64,000 bases of DNA from Theodoxus fluviatilis (taxonomy: Eukaryota > Mollusca > Gastropoda > Cycloneritida > Neritidae): positions 1 through 64,000 of the forward strand of contig JAWQFJ010016506.1 of the NCBI GenBank assembly GCA_034096865.1. Reading direction: 5' to 3'. The notes under the pieces are model-generated. The model searched no databases, was not told the origin of the DNA, and worked only from the letters and a program-made list of their open reading frames with translations. Made by a program: the position numbers and the translations under genes. Positions 18,405 through 31,088 of the stretch are shown piece by piece; position 1 is the first letter of the stretch, and each line of letters begins with the position of its first letter.

Positions 18405-21010
18405 ATTGTTAGTGTCATGTCTGGCATTGTAACTTTAGTCTTTGTCTGTAGTTGTTAGGATCACGTATGGCATTGTATCTTTACTCTTTGTCTGTAGTTG
18501 TTAGTGTAACGTATGGCATTGTAACTTTACTCTTTGTCTGTAGTTGTTAGTGTAACGTATGGCATTGTAACTTTACTCTTTGTCTGTAGTTGTTAGTGTA
18601 ACGTATGGCATTGTAACTTTACTCTTTGTCTGTAGTTGTTAGTGTAACGTATGGCATTGTAACTTTACTCTTTGTCTGTAGTTGTTAGTGTAACGTATGG
18701 CATTGTAACTTTACTCTTTGTCTGTAGTTGTTAGTGTAACGTATGGCATTGTAACTTTACTCTTTGTCTGTAGTTGTTAGTGTAACGTATGGCATTGTAA
18801 CTTTACTCTTTGTCTGTAGTTGTTAGTGTAACGTATGGCATTGTAACTTTACTCTTTGTCTGTAGTTGTTAGTGTAACGTATGGCATTGTAACTTTACTC
18901 TTTGTCTGTAGTTGTTAGTATCACATATAGCATTGTATCTTTACTCTTTGTCTGTAGTTGTTAGTGTCACGTATGGCATTGTAACTTTACTCTTTGTCTG
19001 TAGTTGTTAGTGTCATGTATGGCATTGTAACTTTACTCTTTGTCTGTAGTTGTTAGTATCATGTATGGCATTGTATCTTTACTCTTTGTCTGTAGTTGTT
19101 AGTGTAACGTATGGCATTGTAACTTTACTCTTTGTCTGTAGTTGTTAGTATCACATATAGCATTGTAACTTTACTCTTGTCTGTAGTTGTTAGTATCACA
19201 TATAGCATTGTAACTTTACTCTTGTCTGTAGTTGTTAGTATCACATATAGCATTGTAACTTTACTCTTGTCTGTAGTTGTTAGTATCACATATAGCATTG
19301 TAACTTTACTTTTGTCTGTAGTTGTTAGTGTTTGGAATTGTAACTTTAGTCTTTGTCTGTTGTTGTTAGTATCACGTATGGCATTGTATCTTTACCCTTT
19401 GTCTGTAGTTGTTAGTGTCATGTATGGCATTGTAACTTTACTCTTTGTCTGTAGTTGCTAGTATCACATATAGCATTGTAACTTTACTCCTTGTCTGTAG
19501 TTGTTAGTATCACATATAACATTGTAACTTTACTCTTGTCCGTAGTTGTTAATGTTTGGAATTGTAACTTTAGTCTTTGTCTGTAGTTCCTAGTATCACG
19601 TATGGTATTGTATCTTTACCCTTTGTCTGTAGTTGCTAGTATCACGTATGGCATTGTAACTTTAGTCTTTGTCTGTAGTTGCTAGTATCACGTATGGCAT
19701 TGTATCTTTACCCTTTGTCTGTAGTTGCTAGTATCACAAATGGCATTGTAACTTTACTCTTGTCTGTAGTTGTTAGTGTCACGTCTGGCATTGTAACTTT
19801 CCTTTTTGTCTGTAGTTATCAGTGTAATGTATGGCAATGTAAATTTAATCTTTGTCTGTAATTGATAGTATCACAAATGGCATTGTAAATTTAGTCATTG
19901 TCTGTAGTTTTTAGTGTCATGTATGGCAATGTAAATTTAATCTTTGTCTGTAATTGATAGTATCACAAATGGCATTGTAAATTTAGTCATTGTCTGTAGT
20001 TTTTAGTGTCATGTATGGCAATGTAAATTTAATCTTTGTCTGTAGTTGCTAGTATTCTGTATAGCATTGTAACTTTACTCTTTTTCTGTAGTTGTCAGTA
20101 TCACGAATGGCATTGTAACTTTACTCTTTTTATGTAGTTGTTAGTATCATGTATGACATTGTAACTTTATTCTTTGTCTGTGGTTGTTAGTGTCATGGTT
20201 GGCATTGTAACTTTAGTCTTTGTCTATAGCTGTTAGTATCATGAAATGCATTGTAACTTTATTTTTTGTCTGTAGTTGTTAGTGTCATGTCTTGCATTGT
20301 AAATTTAATATTTGTCTGTAGTTGTTAATATCACATATGGCAATGTAACTTTACTCTTTGTTTGTAGCTGTTAGTATCACGTATGGCATTGTAACTTTAT
20401 TCTTTGTCTGTAGTAGTTAGTATCTCATATAGCATTGTAACTTTACTCTTGTCTGTAGTTGTTAGTGTCACGTCTGGCATTGTAACTTTCCTTTTTGTCT
20501 GTAGTTATCAGTGTAATGTATGGCAATGTAACTTTACTCTTTGTCTGTAGTTGATAGTATCACGTATGACATTGTACTTTACTCTTTGTCTGTAGTTGTT
20601 AATATCACATATGACATTGTAACTTTACTCTTTGTCTGTAGTTGTTAGTATCACATATAGCATTGTAACTTTACTCTTGTCTGTAGTTGTTAGTATCACA
20701 TATGGCATTGTAACTTTACTCTTGTCTGTAGTTGTTAGTATCACGTATGGCATTGTAACTTTTCTCCTTGTGTGTAGTTGTAGGCATTATGTATTGCTTT
20801 ATAACTTTATGTCTTTAGATGTAGCCATTATGTATATCATTATAACCTTATTTCTCTAGTTGTAGGTATTATGTATAGCATTGTAACTTTATGTCTGTAG
20901 TTGTAGGTATTATGTATAGCATTATAACTTTATGTCTGTAGTAGTAGGTATTATGTATGGCATTGTAACTATAGTTTTTATCTATAGTTGTTAGGTATCA
21001 TGTCAGACAT
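18405..21010 (+). repeat. 46-bp satellite, about 56 copies
   Basis: The unit is TTGTTAGTGTAACGTATGGC, ATTGTAACTTTACTCTTTGT, CTGTAG. The proximal nine or so units are nearly identical; the distal half is increasingly diverged, with ACATATAGC and TTTGGAATTG variants. It starts directly at the right end of the TIR element. Confidence 0.97.
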
Positions 21011-23150
21011 TGTTTTGTTTCTGCTTGTATGTAGTTGTCGTTGTCATGTGGGCCTTGCATGTATTCTCAACAAGAATTACACGCCATTTTGAAACACGAC
21101 CTTGATTTTTCCCCCCAACGATTAACAGAAATTAATAAACAATTATTAAGACGTGCCATGGCGAAAGGTGATGCTTAATCGAAGCGAAACACCAGTGTAA
21201 TGTCGTCAACGCAATATACAGCTGTGTACAAGAACAACTGTGTTGTCGTCAACGCAACTTATGATAGAGTCTCTGAACGTCAAATGGGCAATGGCTACAT
21301 TTTTAAAATGCTATTTACACCATGAAGTAATGAACCTACATATTTTTTTTTGCATGTGTGTAATAACACAAATGGTCAAATAGATAGTTTATATGCATTT
21401 TTTCGTGCTACTGCTTGAACGAGAGTGAATAAACGGCTTGAAAGGTAAAGATTCAAGGAAAACAGGGACTTCAAAACGTCACACGACAGACAGCGCCTCA
21501 CATTGACTCAAAAAACACGACTGAAATCCAATGGTTGTTATAGGAAATAAAGTGTTGTTTGTAATAATTGTGCCAGCTATCAGGATGTCTATTTTTATAT
21601 TCTTTGATCTAGTTTGCGTTAAACTTCGTGAATACGGACGTAACACCCTTCGTCATCAGCTCTATAAATAAACCTAAATCTGCTACCGGCAAACCACATA
21701 ATATTTTTCACTGAAAACTTTCCATGGGTTGTGTTTTGCATCAAAGAGTTATTGTGTGAAATATAACAAATTAGAATGCTTTAATTTATGGCTGCCACCG
21801 ACTTTTATTTTTAGCAAAAATCCTTGGTCATTTGGATCGTTTTGCTTGATTTCAAATTTTCATTAAAAATGTGCGATTCCGACCTTTTTCCGATCCACAA
21901 TTTATAACTGCAACAAACCGGTTTCGACCAGATTTTGTGCCACCATTTTCAACTTTCAACATGCAGACTCCAAAGCGTGGTAAGTGTTTGAATGTTTCTT
22001 CTTTAGTTTTCTTTTTGGTTACGCCCGTGGGATTTGGGCAGATTGTTCGTCCGTACCCTGTTTTGGGAACGTTTACCTATGCTTTTCGGAGCCTTTTTGA
22101 GCCGAAATAAACGATTAACGGTATACATATTTGCTTTTCAACAAGACTTGTGTACGATGCGATGTTTGATCAGATCAGACTGCAACAGCTTTAGTTTGAC
22201 TGTAAAAAACGCCTCGAGTGACACAGGACTATCCTTTGTCATAATTGCGCCCGTACCAGCGTGCTCTACAGGGGTAGTGTAAGGGCGTAACGTTGACGGG
22301 AAACAAGTTTTTGTCAAAATTTCGCCCGTACCTGTACGGGCGCAACATTGACGGGAAATAGGTTTTTGTCATTGTTACGCCCGATTTCAATCGTCAGGGA
22401 TGTTTGTAATAGAGTGAATTTTTGCAATTTTGGTCTTTGTAGAAGATCAGATAAGATATTACACGGATAAATCTCAAAACGGAACTTGACAGTTTCCTTT
22501 TGCTGTAGGCCTAATGTTGCAATGTGATGCTTTTATGTTTTCTTGTTCATAGTTTGCCTATTGTGCACAGACTTGTGATTTACATTATTAAAAAAATATT
22601 GGTATGATAATTAGGGCCTATATTATGATCTCATCTAAGTTTCCAAAGGGGTTGTTTTTTATTTTTTTTAACAGTTTGATTTTGACACTCCCATAATCAT
22701 GAATGTTAGGTAGGCATGTCAATGCATTCTGATAATTAATTTTGATGTACTGAACATGTATTTATGCATTTATTTATTTTTTGTTTCTTGTTTGCAGTTT
22801 GAAAGCCAAAACCATGCACACTTTCCCCAACAAAGCGCCCGGCTCCAGCCAAGGAGAAAATGACACCAGCAGAAAAGCAGAAGCTGAGAAATCTTTGTGG
22901 CTCTCATGTTCTCTTTGTCAGATTCAACAGTTCTTGTGTATGCAAGTCATGTAACACAACAGTGTGTTGACGTATGATGTATAATTTTGTTCACATGAAG
23001 TATCGTGGTGACTTGTGGCTCCTAGAATCTTTTTGCCAATTTAATCTGTATGGTTCTTTTGTATGCTGGTTTAGGTGTAACACAGCATAGCACAGAGTGC
23101 AGTGTTTTGTAAGTAAATTTGCTGTAAATGTGAGGGTGTTTTAGAGACAT
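21011..23150. other. AT-rich region without a confident gene
   Basis: A possible acceptor (TTTGTTTGCAG at about 22799) precedes a Lys-rich frame (PAKEKMTPAEKQKLRNLCGS) ending in TGA near 22970. Without a partner exon this is only a candidate. A short inverted pair (GGGCGTAACG at 22285, TTACGCCCG at 22375) is also present. Confidence 0.3.
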
Positions 23151-23154
23151 ATTC

Positions 23155-23760
23155 TGTGATGTTTGGATACAAGTTCAGAAAAAAGCTTGATGGATGTGTG
23201 TGTATAATAATGAAACGGTGTGCTATATAGTTGTGTGCTCTTTTATTTAGTACATTTCATGAAGATAATTGTCACAGTAACATACTTTTTTTTCATATGC
23301 AAAGTGATATTTTGCTTGTTTGTTTGACTTCTGGATTCAAATTCTTTGAAAAAGCTTGTTGGATGTATGCGTTGGATGACTGAGGATTCTTTAAATAGCT
23401 GTAAAATCAAAATTCGTTTGCAACTGAAGTTGATATTTGGCACAGTAACCTTAAAGGTGTTTTGTTTCAAATGCAAAGTCATCCTTTGCTTGTTTGTTTG
23501 ACTTCTAGATTCAAATTCCTTGAAAAAGCTTGTTGGATGTACGCGTGTAACGGATGACACAGGATTCTTTAAATAGATGTAAAATCAAAATTATTTTGTC
23601 ACTGAGGTTGATATTTGGCTAAGTAACATTAAATACATTTCTTTTAATGTTGTGAGTGTTGTTTTACTTGCATCAAAGTTTTACATACAAAAGAAACAAC
23701 CTCACATTGCAGCTGCATATGTGTAACGGATGACACAGTAATATTTAGTACCTTGTATCC
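23155..23760 (+). repeat. ~185-bp tandem repeat, two clear and two degenerate units
   Basis: Clear units begin near 23272 and 23456 and share GCTTGTTTGTTTGACTTCT, GAAAAAGCTTGTTGGATGTA and GGATTCTTTAAATAG. Partial units flank them, and GTAACGGATGACACAG recurs near 23730. Confidence 0.75.
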
Positions 23761-24510
23761 TTTTTTATTCATTTTTTAAAAACATTTTCTACTTTTTTAT
23801 GTTAACACACTTTGTTAATGTGTGTTTAGAACACAAATAATATCAGTAGTTGTTTTTGTTTGCTTGAAAAGTGGTAATATACTGTGTCCCCCGTGACACG
23901 CGTACCACACCGCCTTTTGAACTTTCCGAAGCTCATATGCACACATTTCTCAACAAAATATATTTTTGACTTAGTTACACTCAGTTAAGGTGTTAGTCTT
24001 TAAAATAATACAAAAATAGTGACATTTCAAGCTCTTTTTTGAAACTGAGTACGTGTGACATTTTATCCACGACGTTTAGAGACTTAGTCATTTTTCAAAC
24101 ATAGTTCAGTGGAAAAACTAGAAGCTAGACTAGCGGAAGAATTACAAGGACATTATTTTAAAAACCGGCAGCATACATCTGCATAAAGCATCTGATTGGC
24201 TGAAACGTTCCAAGTGTAAATTTTCCTGAGTACTCGTAAACAAAAGTACAGCCTGTTCCGAGGACAATTTACTCGCATCCAGAAATGTGGTTTCACTCCC
24301 TTTCTTACAATTAAAAAGGATTGATTGAAACAGGTAAGCGAAATTTAAGTTTGAACTATGGTAGGGCAGTCTGGATGCATTCATACCTACCAAGCTACCA
24401 AGGCCGCTTACCATAAGGGTTTGCTTACCATTATGTATAGAAGATAAAACAGATAAGAAATGCGTAATAGTGCACAAATCGCAACGTTCAGTACCAAAAC
24501 AATACAACAG
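23761..24510. other. Unrecognised AT-rich interval
   Basis: No gene or known element recognised. Confidence 0.3.
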
Positions 24511-24511
24511 A

Positions 24512-24554
24512 TGCATCACACACACACACACACACACACGCCCACGCACGCACG

Positions 24555-24591
<37 letters not shown>

Positions 24592-24606
24592 GCCCACACA
24601 CACACG

Positions 24607-24643
<37 letters not shown>

Positions 24644-24792
24644 GCCCACACACGCACGCACACACACGCACACTGACAAACACACACTCACCCGCACCCG
24701 CACACACACAGGCACGCACACACACGCACACGCACACGCACACGCACACGCACGCACGCACACGCACGCACACACACACACACACACACACC
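24512..24792 (+). repeat. (AC)n/(CGCA)n microsatellite
   Basis: AC tracts interrupted by CGCACG and by a duplicated CATATACACACACACACGCC block. Confidence 0.95.
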
Positions 24793-24972
24793 TCTTGTTC
24801 ACGAGGAGCAAAACCCACATCAGATTTTGATGACGTCACATGGGCGACGTGATTCGTTCTACCAGATTGGTCATTAAAAAAAACAACTAACGTGAGCACA
24901 CCTTTTTTTAGTGGAACGCTGGAGAATACATTGGTCAGCCCAAAGACACTATCTAGCAATGACACTATCTAG

Positions 24973-25525
24973 CAAAGACACTATCAAACGGGACTGCCAG
25001 CTCCGTCGAATTGCGAGTGAGGTCCCGGACACAGTGATTCGTGGGAACTTTACTTCCGGTGAGCCACTATTTTACAATGGCTGCACTGTTCGCTCTCGGA
25101 TGAGAGCTCACTAACTTCAAATATTGATTTTTTAGTCTGAAGAATACATCTTCGTGACAAGTAAAGCACCTAAACTTTTGCAATAAAACTAACGGTAACA
25201 CTGAAAAATCACGCGTACATTCCCGCATTGGTCTGGCAAATGTAAACAAATTGATTGACTATGAATTCTTGCTTCATTACGCTCAAAGTGTCTTTGATTA
25301 CGAAAGTAATACACTATTTTCTTTCTAACTTCGAATTAATTAAATGCAGATACACATGAAAGACACCACTATGTAAAATACGACTATTACTAGTCCACTG
25401 TAGCTTCCATTCCACCGGAATTGATGTTCCCACGAATGTCAAAACGTCACAGATTTCGAGAGAAGCCAAATGACAAATCGCGTTAAAATTGCAGAAGCTG
25501 GCAGTCCCGTTAGATAGTGTCTTTG
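24973..25525. mobile_element. MITE-like TIR element (~550 bp)
   Basis: Left end CAAAGACACTATCAAACGGG then ACTGCCAGCT; the right end is the complement with TCTAACGGG at the same place. Subterminal pairs also match (ATTCGTGGGAAC...TTCCGGTG at 25035-25067 with CACCGGAA...GTTCCCACGAAT at 25410-25440). CAAAGACACTATCTAGCAA is repeated just outside the left end. Confidence 0.75.
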
Positions 25526-25529
25526 GTTA

Positions 25530-25920
25530 GTCTAATGCCAAGATCAGTTTGAAATGTTTCTGTGATTGTATTATCCAGTTCAAAGCAAAGCGATGGTGAG
25601 CTATAGGGAAGATAGCACCAGAGAGGAAGACAGTCTTAATGCTGCTATACTAGACTCTAAGTACGTAAGAATGTAGAATGCATCATGTGCCACAGAGTCG
25701 TTTGGTCATGTGATCTAATTCTCACCTACTATGCATGCCATTAGCATTAGGAAGGGGGTTCTGGGATAGTATTCCCTCACGTAAAAAGTAGTCCCAGCAA
25801 TATTTCCCAACAAATTCAAACATTAAGCTTGACAGGGCACTAAATACGTACAAATTCGATAACATGAATTATTTGTGCAGGAATGGAAATTTGTTTTTAC
25901 TTCTGAGTGATACTTTAAGA
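25530..25920. other. Unrecognised interval
   Basis: No gene or known element recognised. Confidence 0.3.
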
Positions 25921-25923
25921 AAG

Positions 25924-26059
25924 CTAGAGAGCTTTGCCCCTGAGACGACCATTACTGTCGCGAATGACATAAAATATGATGACGAAAGAGGACTTCGGTC
26001 CAACTTTTTTTATTCTTATAAGCTTTAGGTGCTTGGTAGCTCCTGTTATCGTTACCAAA
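25924..26059 (-). CDS. Candidate terminal exon of a small secreted protein
   Basis: Read on the - strand, acceptor GATAACAG at about 26060 is followed by an open frame GATKHLKLIRIKKVGPKSSF and about 20 more residues to a TAG. Its entry phase fits the donor at 26417 exactly. The segment is basic and hydrophobic with no recognised family. Both splice sites and the join are predictions by eye. Confidence 0.25.
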
Positions 26060-26416
26060 GAGACAACGAGGCCGTGAATGAGAAACAAAGCTAAAGTCGG
26101 CAAAACACTATCTGAGCAAACGTTGAGAAAGGTCAACAGCGCACTATGTTAGCAAATGCTTTCCTAAACTTTATGCCACTGAAAAAAAGTTCCTCCTTGA
26201 GCTTGCAGTGGTTTTTTTCTTTCTTCTGGAATATGCATGAAAAAAATACAATGTGGTTGAAGTTTCTCGTGTTATCATTTTTCTTACTTTAATTTTGTTT
26301 TCTCACGCCCTGTTGCAAATGATTGCCCTGCGCTCTCGTTGCGGTAACGTAGCAGTGTGTGTTGTGACAACGCTTAATTTTGCATCTTAGTGTCACAGAA
26401 AAAGTTTGTCGCCTAC

Positions 26417-26491
26417 CTGCTGCCAGGGAGAAGGCATTCAGAGCAAAGAGGAAGGTGGAAACATCCATGGTGCCAAGGCGTGTAGTGCTGT
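26417..26491 (-). CDS. Candidate signal-peptide exon
   Basis: On the - strand: acceptor TTTTTTTTCTTGCAG, then ACAGCACTACACGCCTTGGC, ACC and ATG (start 26468) encoding MDVSTFLFALNAFSLAA, and donor CAG|GTAGGC. The peptide has a hydrophobic core and small residues before the junction, like a secretory signal. A strong donor (CAG|GTGAGT) at about 27882 could close an upstream non-coding exon. No homologue recognised. Confidence 0.3.
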
Positions 26492-26499
26492 CTGCAAGA

Positions 26500-27880
26500 A
26501 AAAAAATCACACTCAGGAAATATACGTGTCAGCAACTTAAAGATTCCATCAGTATTCTTTGGGTGGTATACGAATAAGTTGCGATGGTAGTATAAAGAAA
26601 GGAAGTGCAGAGTAACGAATTTAAGAAAAGAAATTGCAGTTGCCTTCATGTGACAGTGCGAAAAAATGAGTCATATGTCTCGGGAGGTTTTGACAAAAAC
26701 AGTAGATGAACAGTAAAAAGTGTTAACGTGGTGCTGTTGGACATTTTGGGCTTTTTTACCCATGCACTCTCTCGACATACTTTTCAACAAGGATGCAGAG
26801 ATAGTCCAAATGGTACACAGTCTATTGTTTATCAACCTGTCCTTGTTGTCTAAAGCGTAAAAGAATACTAGTTTTAAACTTCTTCCATCAATATAAGTCC
26901 ATTCTTGGATGTTACCAGTACCCTCTCGACCTCTCAGAAAACCATATTTATATTTTCATAAAATCATAAAATCCACTGAAACGTTCATGCAAAACCAAAA
27001 CCAACACCAAACAAAACAAAAACCTCACTTTGAAAATCACTTCGTTTTTCTTGTTTTGACCAGAAAATGACAGTACTCTCTGAAAACTTGCATTGGTTAC
27101 TCACAAAAAGAGATTTGCCTATTGCTTGCAAAATTGTTTTCCTATTTCCCAAAATAACAAAAGAAGGTAAAAATCAATGAAAGATTAAGTACACGAGAAC
27201 ATATCAAACACTATTCTATTTGAGTGCAGTAAACTTTTAGAGTTTTTGGTGTGCGCTCAAATGATCGGTCAACAGGATGACTAGTACTGAAAATCAGATC
27301 ACTTTAGAATTAAATGGACTTGCAGTCGAATTTTATAAGTGGATTGAAATTGTCAAATCTTATGTATGGTCAAATCTAATGTCATCGTTAATCTAAACTT
27401 ATATCTTCTTTTTTTACCAATTCATAAGAACAATGTCATCTGATTGGAACATTTGTCGAATTTAGAATACAGAAGAGTTTAACATTAGTACAGCATATGT
27501 AGAAATATGTAAAATGTGATGTAATGAACGTACATATTTATTTGTTTTTAATCAAAGCCATAAGAAAAACTCGGTCTGTCGAGGGGTCAGTGGTGATAAG
27601 CTCAAAGAAAATCTGGACGCAGTCATAGATTATTCATACTACTCCAAACACCTACATTTAAACAAAACCCAAAAGAACTGCTCTGGGTTTTCTGCATTAG
27701 TTTCTTGTGTTGTGCACCGATTTTTCATATCAAACATTTCAAAACTAAACCTTAAAATTTCTAAAAGTAGCTTAGACTTCTACATTTTCGTCAGAGCACT
27801 GTCAATGCGAGACAAGTAATAACACACATTCACCCGATCCGAAAAAGGGAAAGCCAGCCGGCGACACATCGCACTCACCT
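26500..27880. other. AT-rich interval, possible intron of the - strand candidate gene
   Basis: No repeat or coding sequence recognised. Confidence 0.3.
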
Positions 27881-27881
27881 G

Positions 27882-28090
27882 CGTACTGCCAACGTCACAG
27901 GAGCTACAGGGTGAAGACTTCACTGAACTCTGAGGACACTGGCTGCCGCCTTCGCTGGTGGAGAGAGAGATCCCGAAGCCCCAGGCGTGCTGCGTGTGAC
28001 GAAGCCTTACTGAGGAGACAGGGATGCTGACGGTGCGATGGCAGAGAGGAAGACAATGTTTGCCCTGCCGGCCTGCACCAAACACAGTGA
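27882..28090 (-). other. Possible 5' exon of the - strand candidate gene
   Basis: GC-richer than its surroundings and ending in GGCAGTACGCAG|GTGAGTGCG, a near-consensus donor on the - strand. Its coding status is unknown and its 5' end undefined. Confidence 0.25.
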
Positions 28091-28584
28091 GTGATCAACG
28101 AGGGCTCCGTCCATTGATTTTTGAAAAGCCGCACCACGAATGTGTTCCAGCATGATGTCCGCTCTCACAGATTGCCATGTGCCTTTGAAAGGGAGTGAAA
28201 ATCGACCTATCTCGGTCATGTTTTCTATCAACTCGTAGACTGCACAAGTATTTCAAGCATCTTTTCATTTTCTTGATGTCGGAAAATATTGTCAAATGAA
28301 GTGCTGGGATGGAATATTGATCTCGTCTCTCAACGATATTATTACAAGTAGCGACTGGACCCACACACACTTTGCAGTGGTTGTTTGCATAGGAACGCCA
28401 TTCTAACATCGTGAAATTAAATCCCAGCAACCTTCGCATCATTGCGATATTCATATTTCTTTTTACCAAATAATTTCGAACGAGAGAAATAAAGCGAAGA
28501 CTCAAAGTTGTCCATCGCCTTCACTTTTCGGGAGAACAAGCGTTTTTCAAAAGACCGTAGTCTTCTTACCAGGGGTGGCGTGCA
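28091..28584. other. Unrecognised interval
   Basis: A 136-codon - strand open frame (28505-28095) shows no recognisable domain and was not called. Confidence 0.3.
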
Positions 28585-28685
28585 TCGTAAAATCTGCCCA
28601 TAAAACCTGCCCGTAAAACCTGCCCATAAAACCTGCCCGTAAAATCTGCCCATAAAACCTGCTCGTAAAACCTGCCCATAAGTAG
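28585..28685 (+). repeat. 13-bp tandem repeat, seven copies
   Basis: AAAACCTGCCCAT and AAAACCTGCCCGT units alternate almost regularly. Confidence 0.9.
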
Positions 28686-28897
28686 CAAAACAATCCGTAT
28701 TTACGAATGATGGTTGGTCACGCAGATTCTGATGTGCACAGGCATTCGTAACAGTATTCGTACCTAAACGACGATGGTATGAGCCATTTTCAGCATAGAG
28801 ATTTTTCACCCGTCGTCCTTTCTCAATCAATCAAAAGGCCACGTTCTCTTCATTGCGTAGGCAATGGTTATGGCAACCCCACACTGAGCTCTAGGAT

Positions 28898-29525
28898 ACG
28901 CTTCCGATAACGGGCTACACTAGTGGACTCGTCCGAGGAGAGGGGTGTGGGAAAGACAGCCAAGCTGGCGGGCTACACTAGTGGACACGTCCGAGGAGAG
29001 GGGTGTGGGAAAGACAGCCAAGCTGGCGGGCTACACTAGTGGACTCGTCCGAGGAGAGGGGTGTGGGAAAGACAGCCAAGCTGGCGGGCTACACTAGAGG
29101 ACTCGTCCGAGGAGAGGGGTGTGGGAAAGACAGCCAAGCTGGCGGGCTACACTAGTGGACACGTCCGAGGAGAGGGGTGTGGGAAAGACAGCCAAGCTGG
29201 CGGGCTACACTAGTGGACTCGTCCGAGGAGAGGGGTGTGGGAAAGACAGCCAAGCTGGCGGGCTACACTAGTGGACTCGTCCAAGAAGAGGGGTGCGGGA
29301 AAGACAGTGAAGCTGACGGGCCACGCAAGCTGACGGGCCACAACATTCAGTTGGTGTAAATAAATAAATAGATGAGTATTTTTGTTGGGATGAACATTAC
29401 GTCATTTATTTACACCAATCAGATGCTGTGGCCTGTCAGGTTGCATGGAAAGCCAGCTTTGCTGTCTGTCCCGCACCCCTCTCTTCAGACGAGTCCACTT
29501 CTGTGGCCCGTTATCGAAAATCTTC
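28898..29525. mobile_element. Asymmetric fold-back element with a 58-bp unit expanded seven-fold in one arm
   Basis: Left outer end CGATAACGGGCTACACTAG is complementary to the right end (GTGGCCCGTTATCG, 29500-29517). The central GGTGTAAATAAATAAAT (about 29354) is complementary to ATTTATTTACACCAA at 29404. The left arm holds seven copies of a 58-bp unit (GGACTCGTCCGAGGAGAGGG, TGTGGGAAAGACAGCCAAGC), while the right arm holds one. The palindrome was therefore made first and the unit expanded later in one arm. Confidence 0.8.
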
Positions 29526-29800
29526 GCGAGATCTATTCAGCTGCCACGACCTTCACGGACCTTTCACCTTCACGTCTGTGATGCAATGTGTGGAAATAAT
29601 ATTTTGATCGCGAGTTCATACTAAATTGACAACGCATATATCATTATACATAAATGTATGCCTTTTGTAAACACAAATGCATTTTACGCCAATAGCGCAG
29701 CTGTGTAATGGCTGTAAATGCAAACGAAACTACATATTTTTCTACGATTGCACGGCCGTTGTTTTCGTATCGCACAGATGCAGTCTGCCACGTGTTTCCT

Positions 29801-29985
29801 TGTTGAGCAGTGACCTTTGCTGACATTTCATACCCCGCATTCTGTGTTGAGCAGTAACCTTTGCTAGCATTTCATACCCCGCATTTTCTTGTTGAGCAGT
29901 GACCTCTGCTAGCATTTCACACCCCGCGTTCTGTGTTGAGCAGTAAACTTTGCTAGCATTTCATACCCCGCATACTGTAGTTGTT
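29801..29985 (+). repeat. ~46-bp tandem repeat, four copies
   Basis: The unit is TTGAGCAGTGACCTTTGCTG then ACATTTCATACCCCGCATTC with small variants. It directly precedes the MULE remnant in + strand order. Confidence 0.9.
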
Positions 29986-30490
29986 GGTTGGATGTGGGTG
30001 ATAGAAAGTGTCCCCCAGATGCCTATGGAAGGCCTCACAGGCATTTGTTGTCCTGTGTGACTCCAAATCAGGGTCTGCCCACATATCCGGCGGGAACTTA
30101 GCCTCTGCTGCCACGTAGGTCTGCAGCACGTAATCGGCGAACAGTTCCACTTTCCTTCCTTCTGATAAATCTGCTAGTATGTCGGATGCGAAGGCGTCTG
30201 AGACATCTGCAGGAGGAAGGAAGCTGAGTCCGAAAAATGACTTGAGCCAAGCGCTTGTCTCCGTTTCGTGCGTCTTGTATTCATCAGAAAGTCCTAGTGC
30301 TTGGATCTTACGCAGCCACGCCTGCCCAAGATGAAACTTATTTGACGATCGCGTTTTGCTACGATTCTTTCATAGCCTGGAGCATCGCATCTTCAAAATC
30401 CAGATGAATGCTGGCGACGTTCAGATCTAGACCATACGTTGTGCAGACTCGTTTCAGATGCCTGAACGACTCATGAAAGATGGTAGTGAA
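29960..30490 (-). pseudogene. MULE-type transposase C-terminal remnant
   Basis: On the - strand: SIHLDFEDAMLQAMKES, a stop and short shift, then FHLGQAWLRKIQALGL, WLKSFFGLSFLPP, a variable stretch, VELFADYVLQTYV, WADPDLESHRTTNACEAFHR and HLGDTFYHPHP. These fit the MULE transposase domain of FLYWCH-type invertebrate transposons: the DFE catalytic motif, the CxFH-like FHLGQAW block and a TTN-AE-H motif. Stops and missing N-terminus make it non-functional. The neighbouring 46-bp repeats and palindrome may be ends of the same or related elements. Confidence 0.7.
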
Positions 30491-30744
30491 GTGATTAGTT
30501 TCTTAACGTTGTTCACTCTAACTTGAGGACCCAACCAATAGCATACATCGTACTCGAAGCTGTCTCTGCCCCAGGTGTTTTTACTTGACAGACTCTGAGC
30601 AGTTGTTTTGGAAATACTCAAAGAAAAGACAGAGAGAAGCCGACAAAACAAAATCAACAACTGTTCCTACACCGTCTCCCATTACATCACGACGGCGTAC
30701 GCGTGAGATGAATTAAATCGACGTGTCTGCTGAAGACTCTATGG
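30491..30744. other. Unrecognised interval
   Basis: May contain the upstream part of the MULE remnant; nothing firm seen. Confidence 0.3.
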
Positions 30745-30834
30745 AGGTGTGTGTGTATGTGCGCGCGCGCTCGCGTGTGTAAGTGTGTGTGCGTATGTGG
30801 GTGCTTGTATGTATGTGTGTTTGTGTGTGTGCAC

Positions 30835-30872
<38 letters not shown>

Positions 30873-31042
30873 CGAGCGCGCGCGTGCGCGTTTGTACTTG
30901 TGTGTGTGAGCGCGTGTGTATGTATGTGAGATGTGTGTGTGTGTGTGTGTATGCGCGCGCGCGCGTGTGTTTGTACGTGTGTGCGTGAGCGAGTGCGTGT
31001 GAGTGAGTGAGTGAGTGAGTGAGTGAGTGAGTGAGTGAGTGA

Positions 31043-31088
<46 letters not shown>

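Noticed and set aside
21962..22970. Two-exon model joining ATGCAGACTCC...GTAAGTG to the acceptor near 22799
   Set aside because: The join gives an immediate stop (GTT TGA), so it does not form a coding gene.
28095..28505. 136-codon - strand open frame
   Set aside because: No recognisable domain, odd composition and no splice or promoter context; likely chance.
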